Shown here piece by piece: positions 1 to 5,326 of a stretch of 5,326 nucleotides of DNA. The stretch's first letter is position 1, and every line of letters starts with the position of its first letter. The notes under the pieces were generated by a model. That model did not search any database. It was not told where the DNA came from and worked only from the letters and a program-made list of their open reading frames with translations. The DNA is taken from contig JAPKBK010000130.1 of NCBI GenBank assembly GCA_028823435.1, positions 1 to 5,326 on the forward strand. The letters run 5' to 3'. A program made the translations under genes and the position numbers. This DNA is from Flavobacteriales bacterium. GTDB lineage: Bacteria; Bacteroidota; Bacteroidia; Flavobacteriales_D; Sanyastnellaceae.

Positions 1-1042
1 CTTCGCAAGTCCAAACCTTCCATTGTCCTCTCTCGTCAGTGATGAATGCAACATTCTTCCCGTCGGGGGATTGACTTATTGAGAGATAATCATATCGCTT
101 CTTGAGCTTGAAAGGAATCTCTCCTCCGTCTTTTAATGCAGCGCGGAAATTTTTGCGTCCCGCGTTGGTGGGAAGATCTTTGTCGTAGTTAATGGGGGTT
201 TGGCGTTTCTGATACTCGATTGCTTCAGACATGAGCTCAGGCAAACTCAGACCAGTCGCAAACCTGAAGCCCCCCTCAACGCTCCGACTTATTCGTATCA
301 TATATAAAACATTCGCAATCGCAGGAACGCCATAGACATTGGCGATGTAATCCCAAACTGCGCTTCCGAGTTCTCCTGCGTCATCGCCTTCACTTCGGTC
401 AATGTTCGCGAGCGCACCAGATCTGGCTGCATCAAATGCATATATGTTTGCGCGAGCCGATGTCTCCCACGATAAATGACTTACAAGCCCCTCCTCAAAC
501 CACTCAGGAATTTGCAACATACTCGAGTTTTTCAACGCATCTTTCCAACTGCCGCTATAGACCGTTTGCTGAAGCGCGATTTTTGCCAGCCCACCCTTCA
601 GATCTCTTTCTAAACCAGCCCGGTCGCCTCGCCCATATAAAAAGAGTTTATTTCCGATAATTTTTGCTGTCCCGCCGATGTTTACAGCCTCTTCTTCAAA
701 GGACAACACACCCAGATTACTTTGTCGGAATTCAGCAATGTTATTGTAGACAAGGATTTGAATCGGACCCTCTAATTTGTTGCCGAAATAGGGCGTCAAT
801 TCCCTTGCGGTTTCTTCTACGATTCCAGCAATTGCTCCAGCAAGTTCTTGACCACCTTGATAAAAGTAAATTTCAAAGTGCCCCACAGCATGATATTGCC
901 AAATAAAATCCCTGTACTGTATTCGATTTTTCCCAAACTCCACTTGTAGTCCATCGTAAAATTGAGCAGTAACTGTTTGGTTACAAAGCATTAACCCTCC
1001 AAATAGGAGAATCATCAATTTAGATGTGAGATTTGTACTCAT
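1..1042 (-). CDS. Secreted TolB-like PD40 propeller protein with a degenerate peptidase-MA-like domain (partial, C-terminus off left edge)
   Basis: An uninterrupted minus-strand frame runs from an ATG at 1042 to the window edge (347 complete codons, no stop reached). Residues 1-26 form a signal peptide: a polar start, a hydrophobic stretch (LMILLFGGLML) and a likely cleavage site after VTA, before QFYDG. The product is therefore exported. Residues about 50-215 resemble the peptidase-MA-like fold, shown best by IPEWFEEGLVSHLSW at about 178-192, which matches the family's W-(x)2-EG segment. The zinc-binding HExxH expected earlier is absent: the aligned place reads GGLAK (150-154), so peptidase activity is unlikely. 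From about residue 317 a PD40/WD40-like repeat begins (YLSISQSPDGKNVAFITDERG), as in TolB-type beta-propellers. Such Bacteroidota proteins are, from memory, about 900-1000 residues, so roughly two thirds lies outside. They are often labelled 'TolB protein precursor', but a Tol-Pal role is not shown. The start is chosen because it gives a complete signal peptide and because the divergent gene begins 46 bp away. Confidence 0.85.
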   Translation of the reverse strand, partial: MSTNLTSKLMILLFGGLMLCNQTVTAQFYDGLQVEFGKNRIQYRDFIWQYHAVGHFEIYFYQGGQELAGAIAGIVEETARELTPYFGNKLEGPIQILVYNNIAEFRQSNLGVLSFEEEAVNIGGTAKIIGNKLFLYGRGDRAGLERDLKGGLAKIALQQTVYSGSWKDALKNSSMLQIPEWFEEGLVSHLSWETSARANIYAFDAARSGALANIDRSEGDDAGELGSAVWDYIANVYGVPAIANVLYMIRISRSVEGGFRFATGLSLPELMSEAIEYQKRQTPINYDKDLPTNAGRKNFRAALKDGGEIPFKLKKRYDYLSISQSPDGKNVAFITDERGQWKVWTCE

Positions 1043-1087
1043 GCTAACCGAAATTACGCCCTAAATAGATCATTCCCTTTATATTTC
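1043..1087. promoter_or_regulatory. Divergent intergenic region between the TolB-like gene and the MBL-fold gene
   Basis: These 45 bp separate two outward-facing start codons, so promoters for both genes must lie here or extend into the coding starts. The region is AT-rich and has no AGGAG-like ribosome-binding site on either side, as is usual in Bacteroidota. The best match to the Bacteroidota -7 box (TAnnTTTG) is TAATTTCG on the minus strand at 1056-1049, with one mismatch. It lies so close to the ATG at 1042 that transcription from it would be nearly leaderless. No convincing -33 element or plus-strand box is visible, so the location is inferred from gene orientation rather than from motifs. 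Confidence 0.35.
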
Positions 1088-1756
1088 ATGAACCATCTTC
1101 ACTCCTTCAGATTCAATGCTTTTAGTGAGCAAACGTATTTACTAGATCACGGCAATGGCGAAGCAACTGTCTTTGATCCGGGCATGAGTTCGCACGAAGA
1201 GAGGTTTCACTTCGAGGAGGCTTGCAAAAAACTAGGGGTCATCGTCACCCAGTGCTTACTTACGCATGCCCATTTAGACCATGTCATGGGTACGGCTTGG
1301 GTGTCAGATAAATTTGGCTGTGGTCCCAGATTACATCCAACTGATGAAACGACCTGGACTCAGGCACCTATTTCGGCCAAGCTATATGGGGTAGACATGG
1401 ATGCGCTTCCCACACGGGGAGAGGACTTGGGTGATCAAGGTGCTGAGATCTTGTGTGGAGACATGAAACTTGAGATTCGATTGGCCCCTGGACATAGCAT
1501 AGGGCATGTGGTTTTTGTTTGCCATGCCCATAAATTCGTTGTGGGAGGTGATGTTCTCTTTGAGGGGAGTATTGGACGTACGGATCTTCCAGGCGGAAAT
1601 CCGGATGTTCTTGCGCGAAGTATCACCGAACAGTTATTCAGTTTAGAAGATGATTACATTGTATATCCCGGTCATGGTGGACCTACTTCTATCGGGAAAG
1701 AACGCGCGTCAAACCCTTTTGTCAATGGCGCTGGGACAGGAATGTTACAACAATAA
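1088..1756 (+). CDS. MBL-fold metallo-hydrolase, glyoxalase II / YcbL-like
   Basis: This 222-residue cytoplasmic protein has no signal peptide and carries the full dinuclear metal site of the metallo-beta-lactamase fold. The residues are THAHLDH (H60, H62, D64, H65), H136 in APGHSIGH, D155 in VGGDVLF and H196 in YPGHGG. The segments GSIGRTDLPGG (160-170) and GHGGPTSIGKERASNPF (195-211) are typical of the glyoxalase II/YcbL group, which hydrolyses thioesters such as S-lactoylglutathione. The separate C-terminal glutathione-binding domain of true glyoxalase II is absent, so the natural thiol substrate is uncertain. A generic hydroxyacylglutathione-hydrolase-like thioesterase is the safest reading. 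One small deviation is PGHSIGH where PGHTPGH is usual. The ATG at 1088 gives the compact N-terminus expected of the family (FRFNAFSEQTYLL). The gene is transcribed divergently from the TolB-like gene. It converges on acr3 with only 6 bp between the stop codons, so there is no room for a separate terminator, and no functional link to the arsenite/phosphate cluster is evident. Confidence 0.9.
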   Translation: MNHLHSFRFNAFSEQTYLLDHGNGEATVFDPGMSSHEERFHFEEACKKLGVIVTQCLLTHAHLDHVMGTAWVSDKFGCGPRLHPTDETTWTQAPISAKLYGVDMDALPTRGEDLGDQGAEILCGDMKLEIRLAPGHSIGHVVFVCHAHKFVVGGDVLFEGSIGRTDLPGGNPDVLARSITEQLFSLEDDYIVYPGHGGPTSIGKERASNPFVNGAGTGMLQQ

Positions 1757-1762
1757 ACCCAA

Positions 1763-2788
1763 TCAGGCTTTATGCCTTGTGAGTCGTTTTGAAAGCTGAA
1801 CAAGGAGAAGGAGGGCGGGAACCTCAATTAATGGCCCTATGACCCCTACAAATGCCTCTGAGGAGTGTAGACCAAAGACACCGATGGCTACCGCGATCGC
1901 AAGCTCAAAGTTGTTACCGGCTGCAGTGAATGCAACAGCGCGATTTCGAGGTTCATCGGCCCCCAATTTGATTCCAGCGTAATAACTGAGTAACCACATC
2001 CCGAAGAAGTAGAGTAGGAGGGGTATTGAAACGAGAAGAACGTCAGAGGTTTGGTCTAAAATCCGCGCGCCCTGAAGACTGAACATCAAAACGATTGTGA
2101 ACAGGAGTGACATTAACGTGAGCGGTCCGATACGTGGGAGGTACGCATCAGTATACCATGACAATCCTTTTAAACGGATGAGAACTGCGCGGCCTCCAAC
2201 TCCAAGCACAAAGGGGATGCCGAGATAGATCCCCACGTTCGTTGCGACCATCGTGAATGGGACATCAATAAGAATACTTCCCAAGCCAATCCAAGTTGGT
2301 AAAATGGTCAGGAAAAACCATGCATAAAAACTGAATGTGAAGACTTGGAAAAGAGAGTTCAAGGCCACCAAAGCTGCCCCATAGGTGCTATCTCCGTCAG
2401 CCAAGTCGTTCCATACAAGAACCATGGCGATACATCTCGCAAGCCCTATCAATACAACACCTGTCATCAGTTCAGGTCTGTCGCTCAAGAAATATGCGGC
2501 CAAGAAAAACATGAAAAGTGGACCGACTACCCAGTTGAGTATCAGTGAAAGAGAGAGGAGCTTTTTGTCTTTTAGAACGACGGGGAGGGTGCGGTAATCT
2601 ACCTTGGCAAGAGGCGGATACATCATCACGATGAGACCTGTCGCAATCGGAATATTTATACCCTTGTATGCGATCAGATCGATCGACTCCGAGACGCCAG
2701 GAATCCATGCGCCAATCAGAACGCCCAAAGCCATGGCCAGGAAGATCCAAAGCGTGAGGTACCGATCTAAAAACCCGAGGCGCTTCAA
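1763..2788 (-). CDS. acr3: ACR3-family arsenite efflux permease (TTG start)
   Basis: This 341-residue inner-membrane protein, with about ten hydrophobic helices, exports arsenite (and possibly antimonite) using the proton-motive force. Recognition rests on LDRYLTLWIFLAMALGV near the N-terminus, the signature IGLARCIAMVLVWNDLADGD (114-133) with the conserved transport cysteine C119, AAGNNFELAIAVAIGVFG (289-306) with E295, and GPLIEVPALL (318-327). Cysteine and glutamate at these places are known to matter in characterised Acr3 proteins. Length is normal for the family. The first codon is TTG. Upstream in frame the codons read TAA CAG AAT AAA before it, so no ATG is available, and the first internal ATG (residue 19) would delete much of helix 1. 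The TTG lies one base after the stop of the PiT-like gene (TAA-A-TTG), so translation is almost certainly coupled. ACR3 exports As(III) only, so arsenate would need a reductase encoded elsewhere; no arsC or arsR is present here. Regulation is probably from the promoter upstream of the PiT-like gene. Confidence 0.95.
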   Translation of the reverse strand: MKRLGFLDRYLTLWIFLAMALGVLIGAWIPGVSESIDLIAYKGINIPIATGLIVMMYPPLAKVDYRTLPVVLKDKKLLSLSLILNWVVGPLFMFFLAAYFLSDRPELMTGVVLIGLARCIAMVLVWNDLADGDSTYGAALVALNSLFQVFTFSFYAWFFLTILPTWIGLGSILIDVPFTMVATNVGIYLGIPFVLGVGGRAVLIRLKGLSWYTDAYLPRIGPLTLMSLLFTIVLMFSLQGARILDQTSDVLLVSIPLLLYFFGMWLLSYYAGIKLGADEPRNRAVAFTAAGNNFELAIAVAIGVFGLHSSEAFVGVIGPLIEVPALLLLVQLSKRLTRHKA

Positions 2789-2789
2789 T

Positions 2790-3812
2790 TTATTCTGTTA
2801 TTGTCCCAGGTGTTTCGAGCGCATTAGATCTCTCCAACTTTTCGGTCGCAGCTTGATTTAATTCTCTTTGGTCTGTGCCGTAGTGGATCGCGAGGACGAT
2901 TGCCACACTCACCATCAGTCCCACAACGAGTTTAAGGAAATCCTTGGCCACAATTGGGAAAATCATTTTAATGTTGCCCTTTTTTGTGAGTCCCGTGTTC
3001 AGCGCAAGCTCACGACCACATAGAAGGCCCACAAACACCCATGTTGTAGACATTGGGATTTCGTTCATTTGTTTGAAATAAAGCAAAAGGAATGCATATG
3101 CAAGGTCAATTAAGGTTGCAGACCTTACGTATTTCGTGCTCTGTTTGTCGAGCACTATTTGCTGAATTTTACCTCCCTGACTGTAAAATATATTTGCCAA
3201 ACCAGCGACGAAAAAGACAACGATGAGTATGAGTTGCCACGCCTCTATTTGGCGGGGAAGGAATACGGCAATGTTGGCTACATCATGCGACAGCCATGTG
3301 TACCATAGGAAACCTGTACTGAACCACTGGAATGTTCTCCAGAAAGGTTTGTATTTTTCACTGATGTCTTCTTTCTCATCGATCATGCGTGCCACAACAA
3401 GCCACAGTACATACGCCACGAGTGCAGCCAGACCATAGCCCAGCATGCTTTTAATAAGCATTTTTTCAAGAACGAAAGTAGAAGCGAATGCTGAAAGCAC
3501 AAGGAATGATGTGGATACAGGGATTCCTTTTCTTGTGAGGGCGACCAATGCCAATGGTGCCAAGGCATGATACCACTGTGGCTCGATGTATGGGATTTTT
3601 GTAAGTCGACCGAAAGAAATGTCTCCATCGCCTGTGTACCATCCATAGACGAGCGTCACAATAAGTACGCTGGAAGCTGCAATCCAAAGTTGCCACCACT
3701 TAAACCGTTCTCTGTTTGAGGCGATCCATGTTCCGAGTGTTTGAACACTGTCGTTTGCGATTACTGAGTAACCAGCGAGGATAAATCCTATTGTCGTAAA
3801 AAGAGCTACCAT
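2790..3812 (-). CDS. Divergent PiT-family inorganic phosphate transporter-like permease
   Basis: This 340-residue integral membrane protein has about ten hydrophobic segments and shows the inverted-repeat design of the PiT (PitA/PF01384) family. Each half has a GAND-type motif followed by an (I/V)P(V/M)ST motif: ANDSVQTLGTW (19-29) with IPVSTS (97-102), and SHDVANIAVF (175-184) with IPMSTTWVFVG (252-262). PiT proteins are ion-coupled phosphate symporters of the inner membrane. The signatures are degenerate: the first lacks the second asparagine of GANDVAN, and the second has SHD in place of AND. Substrate is therefore not certain; some family members move sulfate (CysP). The hydrophilic C-terminal tail (about 310-340) is of unknown role. 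Neighbours favour phosphate or arsenate: a PhoR/PhoB-like pair lies directly upstream and an arsenite exporter is coupled one base downstream. The ATG at 3812 starts helix 1 directly and follows an AT-rich, Shine-Dalgarno-free leader. A Pho-box-like repeat lies 57 bp upstream of it. Confidence 0.75.
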   Translation of the reverse strand: MVALFTTIGFILAGYSVIANDSVQTLGTWIASNRERFKWWQLWIAASSVLIVTLVYGWYTGDGDISFGRLTKIPYIEPQWYHALAPLALVALTRKGIPVSTSFLVLSAFASTFVLEKMLIKSMLGYGLAALVAYVLWLVVARMIDEKEDISEKYKPFWRTFQWFSTGFLWYTWLSHDVANIAVFLPRQIEAWQLILIVVFFVAGLANIFYSQGGKIQQIVLDKQSTKYVRSATLIDLAYAFLLLYFKQMNEIPMSTTWVFVGLLCGRELALNTGLTKKGNIKMIFPIVAKDFLKLVVGLMVSVAIVLAIHYGTDQRELNQAATEKLERSNALETPGTITE

Positions 3813-3837
3813 ATCTTAAATATTTCGAGTGCAAGGT

Positions 3838-3865
3838 CCTATAAAAAGTTTGCAAGCTTGCTCAA
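3838..3865 (-). promoter_or_regulatory. Candidate promoter of the PiT-like/acr3 pair
   Basis: On the minus strand TTGAGC (3865-3860) and TATAGG (3843-3838) are 16 bp apart, a sigma-70-like -35/-10 arrangement that would start transcription roughly 20 bp upstream of the PiT-like ATG. The match to the Bacteroidota -33/-7 consensus (TTTG...TAnnTTTG) is poor. Support comes mainly from position: it lies in the only sizeable gap of the cluster and 4 bp downstream of the Pho-box-like repeat. The spacer contains most of a 10-bp palindrome. Confidence 0.35.
3852..3861. repeat. 10-bp perfect palindrome GCAAGCTTGC
   Basis: The sequence equals its own reverse complement. It lies inside the 71-bp gap between the kinase and the PiT-like gene, overlapping the end of the candidate -35 and its spacer. 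It has no loop and no following T-run, so it does not look like a terminator. It could be an operator half-site pair or chance. Confidence 0.4.
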
Positions 3866-3869
3866 TTCT

Positions 3870-3888
3870 AGGTTAAGACAATGTTAAG
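3870..3888 (-). promoter_or_regulatory. Pho-box-like tandem repeat (putative response-regulator binding site)
   Basis: On the minus strand two 8-mers, CTTAACAT (3888-3881) and CTTAACCT (3877-3870), are separated by TGT, giving an 11-bp period, one helical turn. Six leading bases are identical, and the second unit fits the cyanobacterial Pho-box unit PyTTAAPyPyT exactly; the first has one mismatch. The TTAACA core with a 5-bp gap also resembles Bacillus PhoP sites. OmpR/PhoB-type regulators bind such direct repeats as head-to-tail dimers. The upstream unit includes the stop codon of the kinase gene, and the downstream unit ends 4 bp before a candidate -35. No third unit occurs at the next 11-bp steps either side. 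Whether the neighbouring regulator recognises this site is inferred. Confidence 0.5.
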
Positions 3889-4933
3889 TTTTTCCTTGGG
3901 GTGCTTTTTGTAAGGTAAAGCTGAAAGTAGTCCCTGTACCCAACGTTGAACGAACATGGAGGTTTCCACCGTGTGCCTCAACGATGTGCTTGACAATCGA
4001 AAGTCCCAGTCCGGAGCCACCAGCATTTCGCGAACGACTTTTATCTACCCTGTAAAACCTTTCGTAAATGCGGAGTAGATCATCTTCATTAATTCCTATT
4101 CCGTCGTCGGCGACTTCTATCAGGATGTTGTCTCCCATATCGTAAAACCTCACCACGGTTTTACCGTTCTCCACGCCGTAATTTATTGAGTTTACCAGAA
4201 GATTAGAGAGGACTTGACCGATTTTATTTGGATCACATAAGACGTTGAATTCCTCTTCTGTGCGAATCTTAAATTGCACGTTGGCGTCTTTTGCCTTCCG
4301 GTCAAGGTTTTCTGCAATTTCAGAACTTAGTTCGACAACATCTACAGTCTCCAGTTCGATGTTCATCGCGCCAGATTCTATTTTCGAAATACTGTCTAGA
4401 TCTTCAAGTAAGCTGGTCATCCTATCGATATTTTTCTCCGCTTTAGATAGAAATTTTCGATTGATCTCGGGGTCGTCAATCCCCCCCTCTAAGAGTGACA
4501 TGATAAATCCTTGAATATTGAAAAGAGGAGTCTTCAGTTCGTGCGCAAGGTTTCCGATAAAATCCTTGCGAAAGGAATCGGTTTCTCGAAGCAGATTGAT
4601 TTCTTCTATTTGGCCTTCGGCCCACTCCATGACATCTTGATTTGCGAGCTCCACGACATCTTCATCCATATTGATGGTCAGATCTACACCTCCTTTGACT
4701 TTACTGATGGTTTTATAAAGGATTTGGATGCGGTGGTCGATGTACTTCTCAATCGCATTGTAAATCACAAAATAACTAAGCTCTTCAAGGACGACGCCCA
4801 CGATGATGGAAATGGCCCACAGATTTAATGAATGAGACACACTCAAAACGACAAGTACAGCCACAGAACTGAGCACTCCTATGAACACAGAAGATTGCCT
4901 GGCGACGTCTTTTGGTGTGCGGTCTGAGGACAT
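3884..4933 (-). CDS. PhoR-like sensor histidine kinase
   Basis: This 349-residue inner-membrane kinase phosphorylates the response regulator encoded just before it. Two hydrophobic segments (about 15-33 and 37-60) are joined by only a few polar residues, so there is essentially no extracytoplasmic sensor domain. Residues 61-117 form a polar, probably coiled HAMP-like linker, with no recognisable PAS domain. HisKA follows with the H-box FIGNLAHELKTPL (phospho-acceptor H131). Then comes the ATPase domain: N-box NLLVNSINYG (244-253), G1 DDGIGI (276-281), F-box ERFYRVDKSRS (291-301) and G2 GGSGLGLSIVKHIVEAHGG (305-323). All catalytic boxes are intact. The compact form is typical of Bacteroidota PhoR-type kinases, which probably sense state through membrane partners rather than a ligand. 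The ATG at 4933 directly abuts the regulator's TAA (TAAATG), so the two are translationally coupled. Its own stop codon sits inside the Pho-box-like repeat that precedes the PiT-like gene. The stimulus is not shown by sequence; phosphate is suggested by the neighbours. Confidence 0.9.
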   Translation of the reverse strand: MSSDRTPKDVARQSSVFIGVLSSVAVLVVLSVSHSLNLWAISIIVGVVLEELSYFVIYNAIEKYIDHRIQILYKTISKVKGGVDLTINMDEDVVELANQDVMEWAEGQIEEINLLRETDSFRKDFIGNLAHELKTPLFNIQGFIMSLLEGGIDDPEINRKFLSKAEKNIDRMTSLLEDLDSISKIESGAMNIELETVDVVELSSEIAENLDRKAKDANVQFKIRTEEEFNVLCDPNKIGQVLSNLLVNSINYGVENGKTVVRFYDMGDNILIEVADDGIGINEDDLLRIYERFYRVDKSRSRNAGGSGLGLSIVKHIVEAHGGNLHVRSTLGTGTTFSFTLQKAPQGKT

Positions 4934-5326
4934 TTATGAGGTTTTTAATTTGTATCCAATCCCTTTGAGCGTCACAATCACATCTTCACCGAATTTTTCC
5001 CTCAGTTTTCTTATATGTACATCAATGGTTCGGTCTCCGACAACGACTTCACTGCCCCAAATTTTATCCATAATTTCTCCTCGAGTTTGGACGACGCCGG
5101 GTTGACTACATAGTAAAACCAACAATTGAAATTCCTTCTTTGGTAGATTAATTTCTGCCTGCTTAAACGAAACGATGTGCTTTTTTAAATCAATTTTAAT
5201 TTCATCAACCTCGATAAATTCTAAATTCTGGGTTGTCGATTCAAATGTTTTATTTGTTCTTTTCATGAGCGCGTTGACTCTGCTCATCAGAACTTTTGGC
5301 TTAATCGGTTTTAAGATGTAATCATC
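4934..5326 (-). CDS. OmpR/PhoB-family response regulator (partial, N-terminus off right edge)
   Basis: The frame is open to the right edge, giving 130 residues of a DNA-binding regulator whose full length should be about 230; roughly 100 residues of the receiver domain are missing, including the phospho-accepting aspartate. The visible end of the receiver is DDYILKPIKPKVLMSRVNALMKR (1-23), whose K6-P7 is the conserved Lys-Pro of the active site. The true start is therefore outside the window, and the methionine at 5287 is internal. After a linker, residues about 35-130 form a winged helix: LPKKEFQLLVLL (61-72), TRGEIMDKIWG (81-91), the recognition helix DRTIDVHIRKLREKFG (98-113) and the wing TLKGIGYKLKTS (119-130). 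The strongest similarity by eye is to PhoB/PhoP. It is transcribed with the kinase (stop and start codons touch) and is the natural candidate to bind the tandem repeat upstream of the PiT-like gene. Its own promoter is not in view. Confidence 0.92.
   Translation of the reverse strand, partial: DDYILKPIKPKVLMSRVNALMKRTNKTFESTTQNLEFIEVDEIKIDLKKHIVSFKQAEINLPKKEFQLLVLLCSQPGVVQTRGEIMDKIWGSEVVVGDRTIDVHIRKLREKFGEDVIVTLKGIGYKLKTS

Noticed and set aside
436..906. Two plus-strand open frames (436-660 and 664-906)
   Set aside because: They lie opposite the continuous TolB-like frame on the minus strand, which has a signal peptide and recognisable motifs. Their translations show no coherent domain.
989..998. 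Single TTAACCC-type sequence resembling one Pho-box unit
   Set aside because: It is inside the signal-peptide coding region, and no second unit occurs at an 11-bp step.
1765..1777. AGGC-TTTAT-GCCT hairpin at the convergent junction of the MBL gene and acr3
   Set aside because: The stem is only 4 bp, lies within the end of acr3, and has no clean T-run on either strand. It is too weak to call a terminator.
2732..2734. Internal ATG (residue 19) as the start of acr3
   Set aside because: It would remove much of the first membrane helix and the conserved LDRYLTLW segment; the TTG at 2788 keeps the family-typical N-terminus.
4245..4828. Plus-strand open frames opposite the histidine kinase
   Set aside because: Antisense shadows of a gene with every kinase box intact; no family resemblance.
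5285..5287. ATG at 5287 as the start of the response regulator
   Set aside because: The frame continues upstream to the window edge and encodes the end of a receiver domain including the conserved Lys-Pro, so this methionine is internal.

Overview
The window looks like chromosomal DNA of a Bacteroidota bacterium, probably a free-living, marine-type flavobacterium or cryomorph relative. Four things point that way. No start codon has a recognisable Shine-Dalgarno sequence, and leaders are AT-rich. The secreted protein at the left edge has the peptidase-MA-like plus PD40 layout common in that phylum. The sensor kinase is the short, PAS-less type often seen there. The small glyoxalase-II-like hydrolase resembles the roughly 210-residue Bacteroidota form. 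The lineage is inferred from these traits, not from a marker gene.

Layout from left to right: (i) 1-1042, minus strand, the N-terminal third of a secreted TolB-like (PD40 propeller) protein that runs off the left edge. (ii) 1043-1087, a 45-bp divergent intergenic gap. (iii) 1088-1756, plus strand, a metallo-beta-lactamase-fold hydrolase of the glyoxalase II/YcbL type, convergent with the next gene and only 6 bp from it. (iv) 1763-5326, a minus-strand cluster read right to left: an OmpR/PhoB-type response regulator (N-terminus beyond the right edge), a PhoR-like histidine kinase directly abutting it (stop and start codons touch), a 71-bp gap, a divergent PiT-family (phosphate-permease-like) transporter, and an ACR3 arsenite efflux permease starting at a TTG codon one base after the transporter's stop.

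The most interesting part is (iv). A phosphate-type two-component system lies directly upstream of a PiT-like transporter that is tightly coupled to an arsenite exporter, with no arsR or arsC in the window. Between kinase and transporter there is a tandem 8-mer pair, CTTAACAT-TGT-CTTAACCT, with an 11-bp period. It fits the cyanobacterial Pho-box pattern (PyTTAAPyPyT units, 3-bp spacer) and resembles the TTAACA repeats bound by Bacillus PhoP. The first unit contains the kinase's stop codon. The pair sits just upstream of a plausible -35/-10 pair. The working model is that the regulator made by the first two genes controls the transporter-acr3 pair in response to phosphate limitation. Arsenite export would then rise when high phosphate uptake also brings in arsenate. 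This is inference, but binding or expression tests could decide it.

I found no tRNA, rRNA, CRISPR array, insertion sequence or phage gene. Apart from the short intergenic gaps the window is fully coding.
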